Source: Lonepinella koalarum (GTDB taxonomy: Bacteria > Pseudomonadota > Gammaproteobacteria > Enterobacterales > Pasteurellaceae). Taken from it: a DNA stretch of 64,000 nucleotides. The notes beneath the pieces were generated by a model, which saw only the letters and a program-made list of their open reading frames with translations, was not told the DNA's origin and ran no database searches. Every line of letters starts with the position of its first letter. The first letter of the stretch is position 1. The stretch is from the NCBI RefSeq assembly GCF_042926695.1, contig NZ_CP170642.1, positions 2,046,001 through 2,110,000 of the forward strand. Direction: 5' to 3'. A program made the position numbers and the translations under genes. This document shows, piece after piece, positions 27,997 to 37,172 of the stretch.

Positions 27997-28509
27997 ATGC
28001 CATTACTTGATAGTTTCAAAGTCGATCATACTATTATGCACGCTCCCGCAGTACGAATTGCGAAAACCATGACCACGCCCAAAGGTGATATTATCAGTGT
28101 TTTTGACCTACGTTTTTGTCAACCGAACAAAGAAATTATTTCGCCGCGTGGAATTCATACCCTTGAACATTTATTCGCTGGCTTTATGCGTGATCATTTA
28201 AATAGCGATGATGTGGAAATTATTGATATTTCACCAATGGGGTGTCGCACGGGATTTTATATGTCGTTAATTGGAACACCTGATGAGAAGCTGGTAGCGG
28301 ATGCGTGGTTAAAAGCAATGCACGATGCATTAGCAGTCAAAGATCAAAATACCATTCCTGAAATTAATGAATACCAATGCGGTTCATTCAAGGAACATTC
28401 ACTTGAAGACGCTCACAAAGCGGTACAACACGTGATTGATAAAGGCATTGGCATTAATAAAAATGAAGATTTAATGTTAGACGAGAAACTGCTTTATCCA
28501 CAAGCATAA
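27997..28509 (+). CDS. luxS: S-ribosylhomocysteine lyase (AI-2 synthase)
   Basis: A 170-residue LuxS. The zinc-binding HTLEHLFAGF (HxxEH) motif is near residue 53, the catalytic Cys in MGCRTGFYM near 83, and the third zinc ligand Cys in EYQCGSF near 126. It cleaves S-ribosylhomocysteine to homocysteine and DPD, the precursor of autoinducer 2, closing the activated methyl cycle. I chose the ATG at 27997 (MPLLDSFKVDHT), preceded by AAAGGA; a longer frame upstream has no family support. It is 13 nt before purT. Confidence 0.97.
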   Translation: MPLLDSFKVDHTIMHAPAVRIAKTMTTPKGDIISVFDLRFCQPNKEIISPRGIHTLEHLFAGFMRDHLNSDDVEIIDISPMGCRTGFYMSLIGTPDEKLVADAWLKAMHDALAVKDQNTIPEINEYQCGSFKEHSLEDAHKAVQHVIDKGIGINKNEDLMLDEKLLYPQA

Positions 28510-28522
28510 AGGAAAAAACAAG

Positions 28523-29704
28523 ATGACAACTATCGGTACTCCCTTAACGGCAAAAGCCACCAAAGTGATGATGCTGGGTTCAGGCGAGCTTGGCAAAGAA
28601 GTGGTGATTGAATTAATGCGACTTGGCGTAGAAGTGATTGCCGTAGATCGCTATGCAAACGCCCCTGCTCAACAAGTCGCTCACCGAGCTTATACCATTT
28701 CTATGTTAGACGGTAACGCCTTGTGTGAACTCGTGGAAAAAGAACAGCCTGATTATATCGTTCCCGAAGTCGAAGCCATCGCCACCGATACGCTGGTAGA
28801 ATTGGAACAGCAAGGTTTTAATGTGATCCCAACCGCCAAGGCCACCAAACTCACTATGAACCGTGAAGGTATTCGCCGTTTAGCTTCGGAACAATTAGGC
28901 TTGCCAACTTCACCCTACCAATTTGTGGATAACCTTGCCGACTTTGAAAGTGCGGTGCAAAAAATCGGCGTGCCTTGCGTGGTGAAACCGATTATGTCTT
29001 CATCTGGTCATGGTCAATCGGTGGTGAAATCCTTTGATGACGTGCAAAAAGCATGGGATTATGCTCAACAAGGAGGGCGTGCCGGAGCCGGACGTGTAAT
29101 CGTAGAGGGGTTTGTTAAATTTGATTATGAAATCACCTTGCTGACTGTTCGTCATATCGGCGGTACCTCTTTCTTAGCCCCGATCGGACACCGCCAAGAA
29201 GATGGCGACTACCGTGAAAGTTGGCAACCACAAGCCATGTCAGACATTGCCTTGCAAAAAGCCCAAGACATTGCAGAAAAAATTACCGGAGCTTTAGGAG
29301 GCCGTGGCATTTTCGGGGTGGAAATGTTTGTGTGTGGTGATGAAGTGATTTTCAACGAAGTATCGCCACGTCCACACGATACGGGAATGGTCACCTTAAT
29401 TTCGCAAGAATTGTCTGAATTTGCCTTACATGCTCGTGCAATTCTCGGTTTGCCTATTCCACAAATCAACCTCATCAGTCCGTCTGCATCAAAAGCCATT
29501 GTAGTGGAGGGAAAATCCAATCAAGTACAATTTGGCAATCTGGCGGAAGTATTATGCGAACCGAATACCGATTTACGTATTTTCGGCAAAGCCGAAGTGA
29601 ACGGACACCGCCGTTTAGGTGTGATTTTAGCTCGTGATGAAAACGTGGAAAAAGCCTTAGCTAAAGCGGTTAGAGCGTATGAGAAGTTAGACGTAACACT
29701 TTAG
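28523..29704 (+). CDS. purT: Formate-dependent phosphoribosylglycinamide formyltransferase
   Basis: A 393-residue ATP-grasp enzyme (E. coli PurT: 392) that formylates GAR using formate and ATP in purine synthesis. The N-terminal nucleotide fold MLGSGELGKEVVIELMRLG, the P-loop region VVKPIMSSSGHGQS and the metal-binding FNEVSPRPHDTGMVTL are present. It starts 13 nt after luxS with AAGGA in front, so both are likely on one transcript. The terminator for this message lies just past the stop and inside the 3' end of the convergent trmO gene. Confidence 0.97.
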   Translation: MTTIGTPLTAKATKVMMLGSGELGKEVVIELMRLGVEVIAVDRYANAPAQQVAHRAYTISMLDGNALCELVEKEQPDYIVPEVEAIATDTLVELEQQGFNVIPTAKATKLTMNREGIRRLASEQLGLPTSPYQFVDNLADFESAVQKIGVPCVVKPIMSSSGHGQSVVKSFDDVQKAWDYAQQGGRAGAGRVIVEGFVKFDYEITLLTVRHIGGTSFLAPIGHRQEDGDYRESWQPQAMSDIALQKAQDIAEKITGALGGRGIFGVEMFVCGDEVIFNEVSPRPHDTGMVTLISQELSEFALHARAILGLPIPQINLISPSASKAIVVEGKSNQVQFGNLAEVLCEPNTDLRIFGKAEVNGHRRLGVILARDENVEKALAKAVRAYEKLDVTL

Positions 29705-29708
29705 TTTT

Positions 29709-30461
29709 TCAAATTATGTAAGCCTGTAAATTAACAGGCTTTTTTGCCACATTTTCAATCTCCACCACTTCCACTACCCCATTCTCTCTAATCCAAAACC
29801 GCACATTATAGTTCCACAAATTCACGCCATAAATCCGATCGGAAATCTGTCCTTGTTGATACGCCGGTCTAGGATCTTGCTGTAACACTTCGATAATAAA
29901 TCGCTGAAAGTGCGGTTGAAATTTTTCAATTTTTTGTACCGCAGTTTGCGCGATTGGACTAAATCTAACTTGCAATAATGCAGTTGGTTTTTCCTGAGCA
30001 AAGCCTGACATCGCATTGGGTTCACTGTCGGCATAGGCAATATAAGGTTTGATGTCGAAAATCGGCGTGCCATTGACAAGATCGACAGAACCTAAATGGA
30101 GCAACACTTTGCCATGACCACATTCAATTTTACGTAATTCTACTTTAGATAAACCTAAAGGATTAGGACGGTGCGTAGAACGTGATGCAAATACGCCCAC
30201 TCGTTGATTCCCACCTAAACGGGGTGGACGAACGGTCGGTTGCCATTTGCCTTGAGGAATTTTATCAAATTGGAAAATCAGCCATAAATGGCTAAATTGC
30301 TCCAACCCCCGAACCGTTTCAGGGACGTTGTAAGGAAAAATCAATTCCACCATCCCTGTACCATCTTGCACTAAATTCGGCTGGCGTGGCACGGAGAATT
30401 TTTCTTGATAGGGCGTATGAATCCTCCCTATAGGTTGTAAAGTTAAGCTCAAATCAGACAT
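29709..30461 (-). CDS. trmO: tRNA (adenine37-N6)-methyltransferase TrmO
   Basis: A 250-residue TrmO/TsaA family protein. The N-terminal beta-barrel domain holds IGRIHTPYQEKFSVPRQP near residue 12, HLWLIFQF, the highly conserved GVFASRSTHRPNPLGLS near 89 and VDLVNGTPIFDIKPYI near 126; a C-terminal extension of about 80 residues follows, as in E. coli. The enzyme uses S-adenosylmethionine to methylate t6A37 of some tRNAs. It is divergent from menA and convergent with purT, 4 nt apart. Confidence 0.93.
   Translation of the reverse strand: MSDLSLTLQPIGRIHTPYQEKFSVPRQPNLVQDGTGMVELIFPYNVPETVRGLEQFSHLWLIFQFDKIPQGKWQPTVRPPRLGGNQRVGVFASRSTHRPNPLGLSKVELRKIECGHGKVLLHLGSVDLVNGTPIFDIKPYIAYADSEPNAMSGFAQEKPTALLQVRFSPIAQTAVQKIEKFQPHFQRFIIEVLQQDPRPAYQQGQISDRIYGVNLWNYNVRFWIRENGVVEVVEIENVAKKPVNLQAYII
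29720..29746 (+). terminator. purT terminator inside the trmO 3' end
   Basis: AAGCCTGT and ACAGGCTT with a 6-nt loop are followed by TTTTTTG on the plus strand. The hairpin lies within the last codons of convergent trmO. Confidence 0.8.
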
Positions 30462-30543
30462 CTTTTTTAATCTATGTTAAAATATTCGCCTTTATCTTAC
30501 CTTATCCGACATAAAGTGCGGTGTATTTTTTTAGAAATTTATT

Positions 30544-31440
30544 ATGGCAACAATGAAAGCATGGTTCGATACGATTCGACCAAAAACTTTACCCCTCGCG
30601 GTGGCAATTATTTTAACCGGTTCTGCATTAGCGCAGTGGCATGGAACATTGAATTGGTCAGTAACATTACTCTGTTTACTGACCGCCACCTTATTACAAA
30701 TCGTCTCTAACTTTGCCAATGATTATGGGGATTACCAAAAAGGTTCGGATACCGCTGAACGTATCGGACCATTACGCGGTATTCAGCAAGGACAAATGAC
30801 GGCAACCCAATTGCGAAATGGCTTAATGGCAGTTTGTGTGGCGAGTTTTATTTCCGGTGCCAGTTTAATTGCACTTGCCTATGAAACCACACAAGATCTA
30901 ATTGCCTTTGCTATTTTAGGTGTCTTAGCGATTTTAGCCGCTATTACTTACACGGTGGGTAAAAAACCCTATGGTTACTTGGGATTGGGCGATATTTCCG
31001 TCTTCCTGTTTTTTGGTTTGTTAGCAGTCTGTGGTACTTATTATTTACAAGCGCACAGTCTAGACTGGTCAATTTTCTTACCCGCGGCAGCTTGTGGTTT
31101 TCTTTCTACTGCGGTATTAAATATCAATAATTTACGTGATATTGAACAAGATCGAAAAGCCGGTAAAAACACCTTAATTGTGCGAATCGGTGCGGAAAAT
31201 GGACGCATTTATCATTGCATTTTATTATCCAGTGCGGTGCTTTGTTATGCGATTTTTGCTATTGTACATAAACCGTTACTGCTGATTATTATTGCCATTA
31301 TTGCGGTATTATTAGCTAAACATGCTCGTTTTGTTTATCAACAAAAAGATCCGATGGCACTCCGTCCGATGTTGGGAAAAATGTCAATGTTGGCTTTAGT
31401 TAGCACGGTTTTATTCAGTTTAGGCTTGCTAATTTTATAA
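30544..31440 (+). CDS. menA: 1,4-dihydroxy-2-naphthoate octaprenyltransferase
   Basis: A 298-residue UbiA-superfamily membrane prenyltransferase with eight or nine helices. The two aspartate-rich motifs are NDYGDYQKGSDT near residue 58 and NNLRDIEQDRKAGK near 196, which bind Mg2+ and the polyprenyl diphosphate. It makes demethylmenaquinone at the inner membrane. It is 45 nt upstream of rraA, the same order as in E. coli. An uptake-sequence copy sits in the upstream divergent region at about 30512. Confidence 0.95.
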   Translation: MATMKAWFDTIRPKTLPLAVAIILTGSALAQWHGTLNWSVTLLCLLTATLLQIVSNFANDYGDYQKGSDTAERIGPLRGIQQGQMTATQLRNGLMAVCVASFISGASLIALAYETTQDLIAFAILGVLAILAAITYTVGKKPYGYLGLGDISVFLFFGLLAVCGTYYLQAHSLDWSIFLPAAACGFLSTAVLNINNLRDIEQDRKAGKNTLIVRIGAENGRIYHCILLSSAVLCYAIFAIVHKPLLLIIIAIIAVLLAKHARFVYQQKDPMALRPMLGKMSMLALVSTVLFSLGLLIL

Positions 31441-31485
31441 GATCGAGCATATACTACAGTAAAATTTTGATATAAGGAAAATGCT

Positions 31486-31986
31486 ATGCAAATTGATACT
31501 TCTGAACTCTGCGATATTTATCTGGATCAAGTGGATGTAGTGGATCCGATTTTTTCTAGCTTTGGCGGTATAACGAATTTTTATGGTAAAGTCACCACGG
31601 TAAAATGTTTTGAAAAAAACGGTTTAATTGCAGAATTATTAGAAGAAGACGGTGCGGGTCGTGTATTAGTGATTGATGGTGGAGGTGCTGTTCGTCGTGC
31701 ATTAATTGATGCCGAATTAGCTCAGCTCGCCGCAGATAATCGTTGGGAAGGCATTATTGTATATGGTGCAGTTCGCCAATTAGCCGAATTAGAAAATATT
31801 GATATTGGTATTCACGCCCTTGCACCGATTCCGGTGGGCGCGGATGTGGAAACCCAAGGTGAAAGTGATGTACCCGTAAATTTTGCCGGTGTAACGTTCT
31901 TTCCTGAAGATCATGTGTATGCCGATTTAACCGGGATTATCCTTTCTCAAGAACCTTTAGAGCTAGATGATCTCAATAATGAATAA
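31486..31986 (+). CDS. rraA: Ribonuclease E activity regulator RraA
   Basis: A 166-residue RraA-family protein. The conserved centre VLVIDGGGAVRRALIDAELA and the following GIIVYGAVRQLAELENIDIG are diagnostic. RraA forms a trimeric ring that binds and inhibits RNase E, changing mRNA decay globally. It follows menA with ATAAGGAAAATGC as ribosome-binding region, and ends with an inverted pair of uptake sequences acting as terminator. Confidence 0.95.
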   Translation: MQIDTSELCDIYLDQVDVVDPIFSSFGGITNFYGKVTTVKCFEKNGLIAELLEEDGAGRVLVIDGGGAVRRALIDAELAQLAADNRWEGIIVYGAVRQLAELENIDIGIHALAPIPVGADVETQGESDVPVNFAGVTFFPEDHVYADLTGIILSQEPLELDDLNNE

Positions 31987-32000
31987 AGACAAATTTCAGC

Positions 32001-32044
32001 AAAGTGCGGTTAAATTTTAAAAAATTTTAACCGCACTTTTTTAT
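32001..32044 (+). terminator. Inverted uptake-sequence pair after rraA
   Basis: AAAGTGCGGTTAAA and TTTAACCGCACTTT form a 14-bp stem followed by a T-run. Both arms are full copies of the uptake sequence in opposite directions, so the structure works as terminator and uptake site. Confidence 0.85.
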
Positions 32045-32140
32045 TTTATGATCGCCATCACAAATCCATAAAAAAAGTGTTGCTTTTTCTTAACAAGTTG
32101 CTAATTTGACATTATTGAGTTATTCAATACAAGGAGATTA

Positions 32141-33535
32141 ATGATGGAGTTCACCCCTGAGAAAAAAAGTAGTTTAAATCCGAAAGGCATTATTCTACTG
32201 TTAGATATTGTTTTATTTTTTGTTTTACTAAATGTGCTACCCTTTGATCCTAAAGCGAACAAAGGGTTAGCGTTGCTCGCTTTTGTGGCTATTTTATGGT
32301 TAACCGAAGCATTACACGTAACGATTACCGCTATCATCGTGCCGATACTAGCTATCGGGTTAGGGCTAGTCACCACTAAAAATGCCTTAGTTGCCTTTGC
32401 GGATCCCACCATCTTCTTATTCTTTGGTGGATTTGCGTTATCAACCGCTCTTCATATTCAAAAATTAGATCGCTTGATTGCAAACCGCATCATGGCGCTA
32501 GCTGGTGGTAATTTATTTGTCGCTACGCTATATTTATTTAGTGTGACAGCGTTTCTTTCCATGTGGATTAGTAATACCGCTACGGCAGCGATGATGTTGC
32601 CACTTGCCATGGGGGTATTAAGTCAGTTAGATCGCGAAAGAGAACATGGCACCTATATTTTTGTGTTATTAGGTATTGCATACAGTGCCAGTATCGGTGG
32701 GATGGGAACGTTAGTAGGGAGTCCTCCAAATGCTATCGTAGCATCGCAATTGCATTTAACCTTTGCGGATTGGTTATGGTATGGTTTACCGATCATGATT
32801 ATTTTAATGCCATTGATGATTGGTACGCTTTATATCGTATTTAAACCCAATCTAAACATAAAATTTGAGCAACATTTTGAACAGATTAAAATGAATAACG
32901 ATCGCATTATTACCTTGATCATCTTCATTTTTGTTGCCCTTTGCTGGATTTTCAGTGGTTATATTAATCCGATATTATCATCATTATTCGGTTTAGAGAA
33001 AAACATTGCCAGTTTTGATAGTGTCATTGCGCTATTAGCCGCAGTTTTAATCGTGGTATTTAATGTGGCATCTTGGAAGCAAATTCAGAATAACACCGAA
33101 TGGGGTGTCCTCATGTTATTCGGGGGGGGGTTAACCTTGAGTGCGGTGTTAAAAGATTCGGGTGCAAGTAAAATTATGGCGGATGGTATTGTATTTATGA
33201 TTGAAGGTGGTCATTATTACATTATTGGCTTAGTAGTTGCGGCATTTATTATTTTCTTAACCGAATTTACGTCTAATACCGCCAGTGCTGCCTTACTCGT
33301 TCCAATCTTTATTTCTATTGCTGAAGCGTTAGGCATGGCACCTATTGGTTTAGCCTTAATTATTGGTCTCGGTGCGTCTTGTGCCTTTATGTTGCCAGTG
33401 GCAACACCACCAAATGCCATCGTATTTGGTACAGGAGAAGTGAAACAAAGTGAAATGGTAAAAGTAGGATTTATTTTAAATCTGACTTCTGTCTTTGCTA
33501 TCGCTACTATCGGTTATTTACTTTGGTTGAACTAA
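32141..33535 (+). CDS. DASS (SLC13) family anion/dicarboxylate transporter
   Basis: A 464-residue polytopic inner-membrane protein of the divalent anion:sodium symporter family. The two SNT signature motifs are visible: SNTATAAMMLPLAMG near residue 145 and TSNTASAALLVPIF near 382, forming the substrate and sodium site. The start at 32141 follows AAGGAG. Substrates in the family include succinate, citrate and sulfate; none can be assigned here. The coding sequence holds a run of nine G at 33122-33130 (Gly-Gly-Gly), a candidate slippage tract. The next gene is 237 nt away. Confidence 0.88.
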   Translation: MMEFTPEKKSSLNPKGIILLLDIVLFFVLLNVLPFDPKANKGLALLAFVAILWLTEALHVTITAIIVPILAIGLGLVTTKNALVAFADPTIFLFFGGFALSTALHIQKLDRLIANRIMALAGGNLFVATLYLFSVTAFLSMWISNTATAAMMLPLAMGVLSQLDREREHGTYIFVLLGIAYSASIGGMGTLVGSPPNAIVASQLHLTFADWLWYGLPIMIILMPLMIGTLYIVFKPNLNIKFEQHFEQIKMNNDRIITLIIFIFVALCWIFSGYINPILSSLFGLEKNIASFDSVIALLAAVLIVVFNVASWKQIQNNTEWGVLMLFGGGLTLSAVLKDSGASKIMADGIVFMIEGGHYYIIGLVVAAFIIFLTEFTSNTASAALLVPIFISIAEALGMAPIGLALIIGLGASCAFMLPVATPPNAIVFGTGEVKQSEMVKVGFILNLTSVFAIATIGYLLWLN

Positions 33536-33570
33536 TTTTGAGCTAAACCCAAAGAATTGGACGCTTATTT

Positions 33571-33612
33571 TAAGGACTGACCACGATATTATATCGGACT
33601 CAGTCCTTTTAA
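33571..33612 (+). terminator. Hairpin after the DASS transporter gene
   Basis: AAGGACTGA and TCAGTCCTT flank an inner palindrome GATATTATATC; a T-run follows. The layered stem fits an intrinsic terminator. Confidence 0.6.
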
Positions 33613-33772
33613 TGTTAATGAAGTACGTTTTTTTATTTAATGGCAAACCTATTGATTCATTAGTGCACCTGATATAATATTGATATTTATTCGCATTAAG
33701 TCTAGAATAACTAAAAATGCTTGATTAGCCTGTTCGTTGCTAATGTCATACTTATATCATAAAGGATTGGTT

Positions 33773-35326
33773 ATGTTTCTCTCCGTACTTAAAGATCAGC
33801 ACTTGCCCTTTTGTTTGAGTGTTTTGCTTGCGGCGAGTGCCAGCTTGCTGTTATTGTGCGGTTTTTGGCTGATTGCACAATTTGTGGCAGATGCCGAGTT
33901 TAGCCATTTAGGGTGGACAGCGCTGGTGTGGAGCGTGGCGGCGTTGTGTAGCGGTTTATCCGCTTATCTTGCACACCGTGTAGAAGGGCGTTTAGCCGAG
34001 CATTTACGCACCCAAACCGCACAACATTTAAGCTATCTGCCCCATAGCACCCTTTCTCGTTATAGCAACAGTGATTTACAAGCCTTGCTGACCAGCGATA
34101 TTGCACGTATCCATCATCTTTTTGCTCACTTACCCAGTGAAATTGCGGTATTTATTGTTGTGCCGCTGACGGCGTTTAGCCTGTTATGGCTGTTATTGGG
34201 GGCAAAAACCCTGCTCATTCTCACCCCGGCACTACTTGCATCGCTGTATTATGTGTGGATTTTACCCAAAACCAGTGCCAAAGATAGCGAAGCGAGAATG
34301 CAAGTAGTCAAACGCATTATTGAGCTGGTAGGAGATTATTTTAAGGGGATAAAAATTCAGCGTGTGTTTGGCGGTGAGCAAGATTTCTTGGCTCAATATC
34401 AACAACAAACCGCCAAATTTACCAGCGAAATGTTGCAATGGGTGAAAAAAGTTGCCACGCTGTCCGCCTTTGCGGTGGCGTTGTTACAAGCGGTGAGTAC
34501 GTTTGCGATTACTTATGCCCTGACCTATCAACAACCGCTTGACATCATTGCGGCAGCGCTGTTTTTTAGCCTATCTTTTGTTACCCCTGTGTTGCGACTT
34601 GGACACGGCATTGATTATTTACGCATCGGCAAAGGAGCATTGACCCGCATTAAGCAATTTTTGAGCGAAGAAAAAATTCAATGGGGAACGCTTACCGCAA
34701 CAGCAACGCCAGATTTAACCCTTGAAGTGGATAATGCCTGTGTGCAATTTGATAAAACGGTATCAGCACATCAGCCCTTTAATCTACGTATTGAACCGCA
34801 TAAACTGACCGTGATTACAGGGCGAAGTGGCTGTGGTAAAAGCACACTTTTACGCGCCATTGCAGGTTTAGAACGGCTTAGTTCAGGGGAAATTCGTCTC
34901 AATAACACGCCTATTTTTGCCTTTGATGAACATTATTTTCATCAACTATTGCGTTATATTCCGCAACAAATTCAACTGCCACCCTGTACCATTGAGCAAA
35001 TTATAAGCATTGAACAGCCTGATATTGACTCCTTGCGAATGCAACAAACCTTAAGCCAACTTGGTTTGGATTATCCTTTCAACCAAGCGGCAGATTTGTT
35101 ATCAGGTGGCGAACGCCAACGGCTACAACTTGCGGCGGCATTTATCAGCAAGGCACAAATTTTCCTGCTTGATGAACCGACTAGCCATTTAGATGAACAC
35201 AGCAGTCAGTTAGTGATTCAAGCCTTACGTACCTTGCAACAACAAGGCAAAACCCTTGTGCTCGTCAGCCATAGCCAAACGCTGATTCAACAAGCCGATT
35301 GTGTCATTCATTTATCTTCAATTTAA
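33773..35326 (+). CDS. ABC transporter, fused permease-ATPase (first subunit)
   Basis: A 517-residue protein with an N-terminal type IV (exporter-fold) membrane domain of six helices and a C-terminal ATPase. Walker A is GRSGCGKST near residue 365, the signature LSGGERQRLQ and Walker B IFLLDEPTSHLD. The ATG at 33773 is chosen because AAAGGA precedes it by 6 nt. It pairs with the next gene as a heterodimer. I considered CydD, but there is no cyd context. Two exporter-fold ABC genes near a TonB-dependent receptor resemble IrtAB/YbtPQ-type siderophore importers; that role is inference. The pair appears richer in G+C than its neighbours. Confidence 0.82.
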   Translation: MFLSVLKDQHLPFCLSVLLAASASLLLLCGFWLIAQFVADAEFSHLGWTALVWSVAALCSGLSAYLAHRVEGRLAEHLRTQTAQHLSYLPHSTLSRYSNSDLQALLTSDIARIHHLFAHLPSEIAVFIVVPLTAFSLLWLLLGAKTLLILTPALLASLYYVWILPKTSAKDSEARMQVVKRIIELVGDYFKGIKIQRVFGGEQDFLAQYQQQTAKFTSEMLQWVKKVATLSAFAVALLQAVSTFAITYALTYQQPLDIIAAALFFSLSFVTPVLRLGHGIDYLRIGKGALTRIKQFLSEEKIQWGTLTATATPDLTLEVDNACVQFDKTVSAHQPFNLRIEPHKLTVITGRSGCGKSTLLRAIAGLERLSSGEIRLNNTPIFAFDEHYFHQLLRYIPQQIQLPPCTIEQIISIEQPDIDSLRMQQTLSQLGLDYPFNQAADLLSGGERQRLQLAAAFISKAQIFLLDEPTSHLDEHSSQLVIQALRTLQQQGKTLVLVSHSQTLIQQADCVIHLSSI

Positions 35327-35336
35327 CAGGTTTTTT

Positions 35337-36923
35337 ATGCAACATTCCACACTCAAAAAAATCATCTATCAACGCTTTAGTTTGCCTGTTTTGTTATGGG
35401 CGGGAGTGGCATTATTAGAAACCCTGTTTTATTTTGCCTTGATAAATGCCCTTGCCCAGCAGTCAGGTTTCGCCACGGTGTTATGTTTGGCGGTGATTTG
35501 CGTACTGTTTACCACCCTTGCAGGACGCTTCGGCTATTTATCAGGGGTAAAACTCGCAGGCGATTTATATCAAGGACTTGAACAAGTGTTACGCAATGCC
35601 AAATTATCGTGGTTTAGTCTTGCCAATCAAGCCAAAGCCAGCAGTATGGCAGCCGAAAAAATCCTATTTTTAATGAGTTTACCTGCTCACCAAATGCAAA
35701 CTTTTGTCTATGCTTCGCTTTTCCCAATATTGATTAGCGGCGGCGTGATTTATGCTTTTGGTTGGCAAATCGGCTTGTTAGTTATTGTCAGTTTAATTAT
35801 CGCTTTTGCCTTGCAATTAGTCGGACAACGCACCTTGCAAGGACTTGAACAACAACGCCAACAACTGCAACAACAGCTTGATGAACAGAGTTTGCAATTT
35901 GTGGATAATTTAGCCTTTTGGCGGAGTGTGCGTGGTATGCAACACGCCGGCGCAGGCTTAAACGCCTTATGGTACAACAACGCCACATTGTTAGCCAAAC
36001 TCAACCGTTTAGCGAGTGTAATGATAAGTCTTGCTACCCTAAGTAGCTTATTGCCAATGCTGATCGTCGCCATCGGTTTGGCAACCAATGGGGCAACGCC
36101 GCTACAAATTTTACTGCTTGTGCTGTTAGTCGCGCGGGCTGCTGCTCCCTTTGAAACCCTTGCTATTGCCCTGCTTTCGCTTCCCAGCATAAAAACCGCA
36201 TTCGCCCAATATCAAGAATTGCTGAATGCTCCCCATCTTAAGCAAAAGGATGTTGACGGAAACAATATTTCCCAACACAATGTTACCCCAAACAACGATA
36301 AAACTGCGGTGAAAAATAACGCTGTTTTAAGCATTTGCAAGCTACATTATGGCGTATTGAAAAATATCAATTTTCAGATAAATCAAGGCGAACGCGTCCA
36401 AATTGCAGGGGCAAGCGGTTGTGGCAAAAGCACTTTATTAGAATTACTACTGCGTTTTGATGACCCCGAACAAGGGCAAATTTTACTCAACAATACCGAC
36501 ATCAAAACCCTGCCTTACCGCAACTTTATGCAACAATTTGCCTATGTGCCACAAGAACCTGTGTTATTTGCCGGCACACTTGCCGAAAACTTACGCTTAG
36601 GCAACCAAGCCAGCGATGAGCAATTAACCGAGATATTACAGAGCCTTAATTTAGGTTATTTATTAAACCGTGAGCAAGGGCTAAATCAACAAATCGGCAG
36701 AAACGGCGAAAAACTCTCCGGTGGCGAACGCCAACGCCTATGTTTAGCCCGCGCCTTGCTGAAAAACGCTCCAATTTTGCTATTAGACGAAGTAACCGCC
36801 CCCTTAGACGACAGCAGCGAAACCGCCGTATTAGATTACATCAAAGCCCAACACCGCACGGTGATTTTCACTACGCATAAAAATGACAGTAAATGGGAGA
36901 GTGATAAGGTGGTGGGGTTGTAG
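35337..36923 (+). CDS. ABC transporter, fused permease-ATPase (second subunit)
   Basis: A 528-residue partner of the preceding gene, starting 10 nt after it at an ATG preceded by AACAGG. Six membrane helices are followed by an ATPase with Walker A GASGCGKSTL near residue 354, a Q-loop FAYVPQEPVLFAG, signature LSGGERQRLCLARALL and Walker B ILLLDEVTAPLDD. Both subunits keep the catalytic glutamate. A Gln-rich stretch (QQRQQLQQQLDEQ) lies in the cytoplasmic loop of the membrane domain. Likely imports or exports a metal chelate given the adjacent TonB-dependent receptor, but the substrate cannot be read from the sequence. Confidence 0.82.
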   Translation: MQHSTLKKIIYQRFSLPVLLWAGVALLETLFYFALINALAQQSGFATVLCLAVICVLFTTLAGRFGYLSGVKLAGDLYQGLEQVLRNAKLSWFSLANQAKASSMAAEKILFLMSLPAHQMQTFVYASLFPILISGGVIYAFGWQIGLLVIVSLIIAFALQLVGQRTLQGLEQQRQQLQQQLDEQSLQFVDNLAFWRSVRGMQHAGAGLNALWYNNATLLAKLNRLASVMISLATLSSLLPMLIVAIGLATNGATPLQILLLVLLVARAAAPFETLAIALLSLPSIKTAFAQYQELLNAPHLKQKDVDGNNISQHNVTPNNDKTAVKNNAVLSICKLHYGVLKNINFQINQGERVQIAGASGCGKSTLLELLLRFDDPEQGQILLNNTDIKTLPYRNFMQQFAYVPQEPVLFAGTLAENLRLGNQASDEQLTEILQSLNLGYLLNREQGLNQQIGRNGEKLSGGERQRLCLARALLKNAPILLLDEVTAPLDDSSETAVLDYIKAQHRTVIFTTHKNDSKWESDKVVGL

Positions 36924-37077
36924 CTAAACATAATTAAACTATTATGCTAAAAAATATCGGTATAGATAAAGTAGATGTCTTTTAGTAGATAAAAAGAGTG
37001 AAGCATAAGGGACATGTTTTCGTCATTTACAAAGTAAAAACCTACCACTTATGGTTTAAAGTTTGGTGGTATTTAGT

Positions 37078-37134
37078 CATAAAAATCTGCACCTTAATGG
37101 GTTGGTTATTCGTCCAACTTTTGGGGTACAGATC
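37078..37134. other. Possible remnant of an IS3-family end
   Basis: The plus strand reads CCTTAATGGGTTGG...GTCCAACTTTTGGGGTACA. The outer TGTACCCCAAAAGTTGGAC (complement) resembles terminal inverted repeats of IS150/IS3-group elements, and the run before it resembles the short tail after their transposase gene. No transposase and no second end are present, so at most this is a solo relic. Confidence 0.25.
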
Positions 37135-37172
37135 ATTTAACAAAAGTGCGGTTAAAAACGTTTAAGTTTTTA

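Noticed and set aside
35750..36190. 146-codon minus-strand frame inside the second ABC gene
   Set aside because: Shadow of the real plus-strand gene, with Cys/Ser/Ala-rich composition typical of antisense frames.
33773..36923. Reading the ABC pair as cydDC
   Set aside because: Both have the heterodimeric exporter fold, but no cyd neighbours occur and a TonB receptor island lies beside them; left without a gene name.
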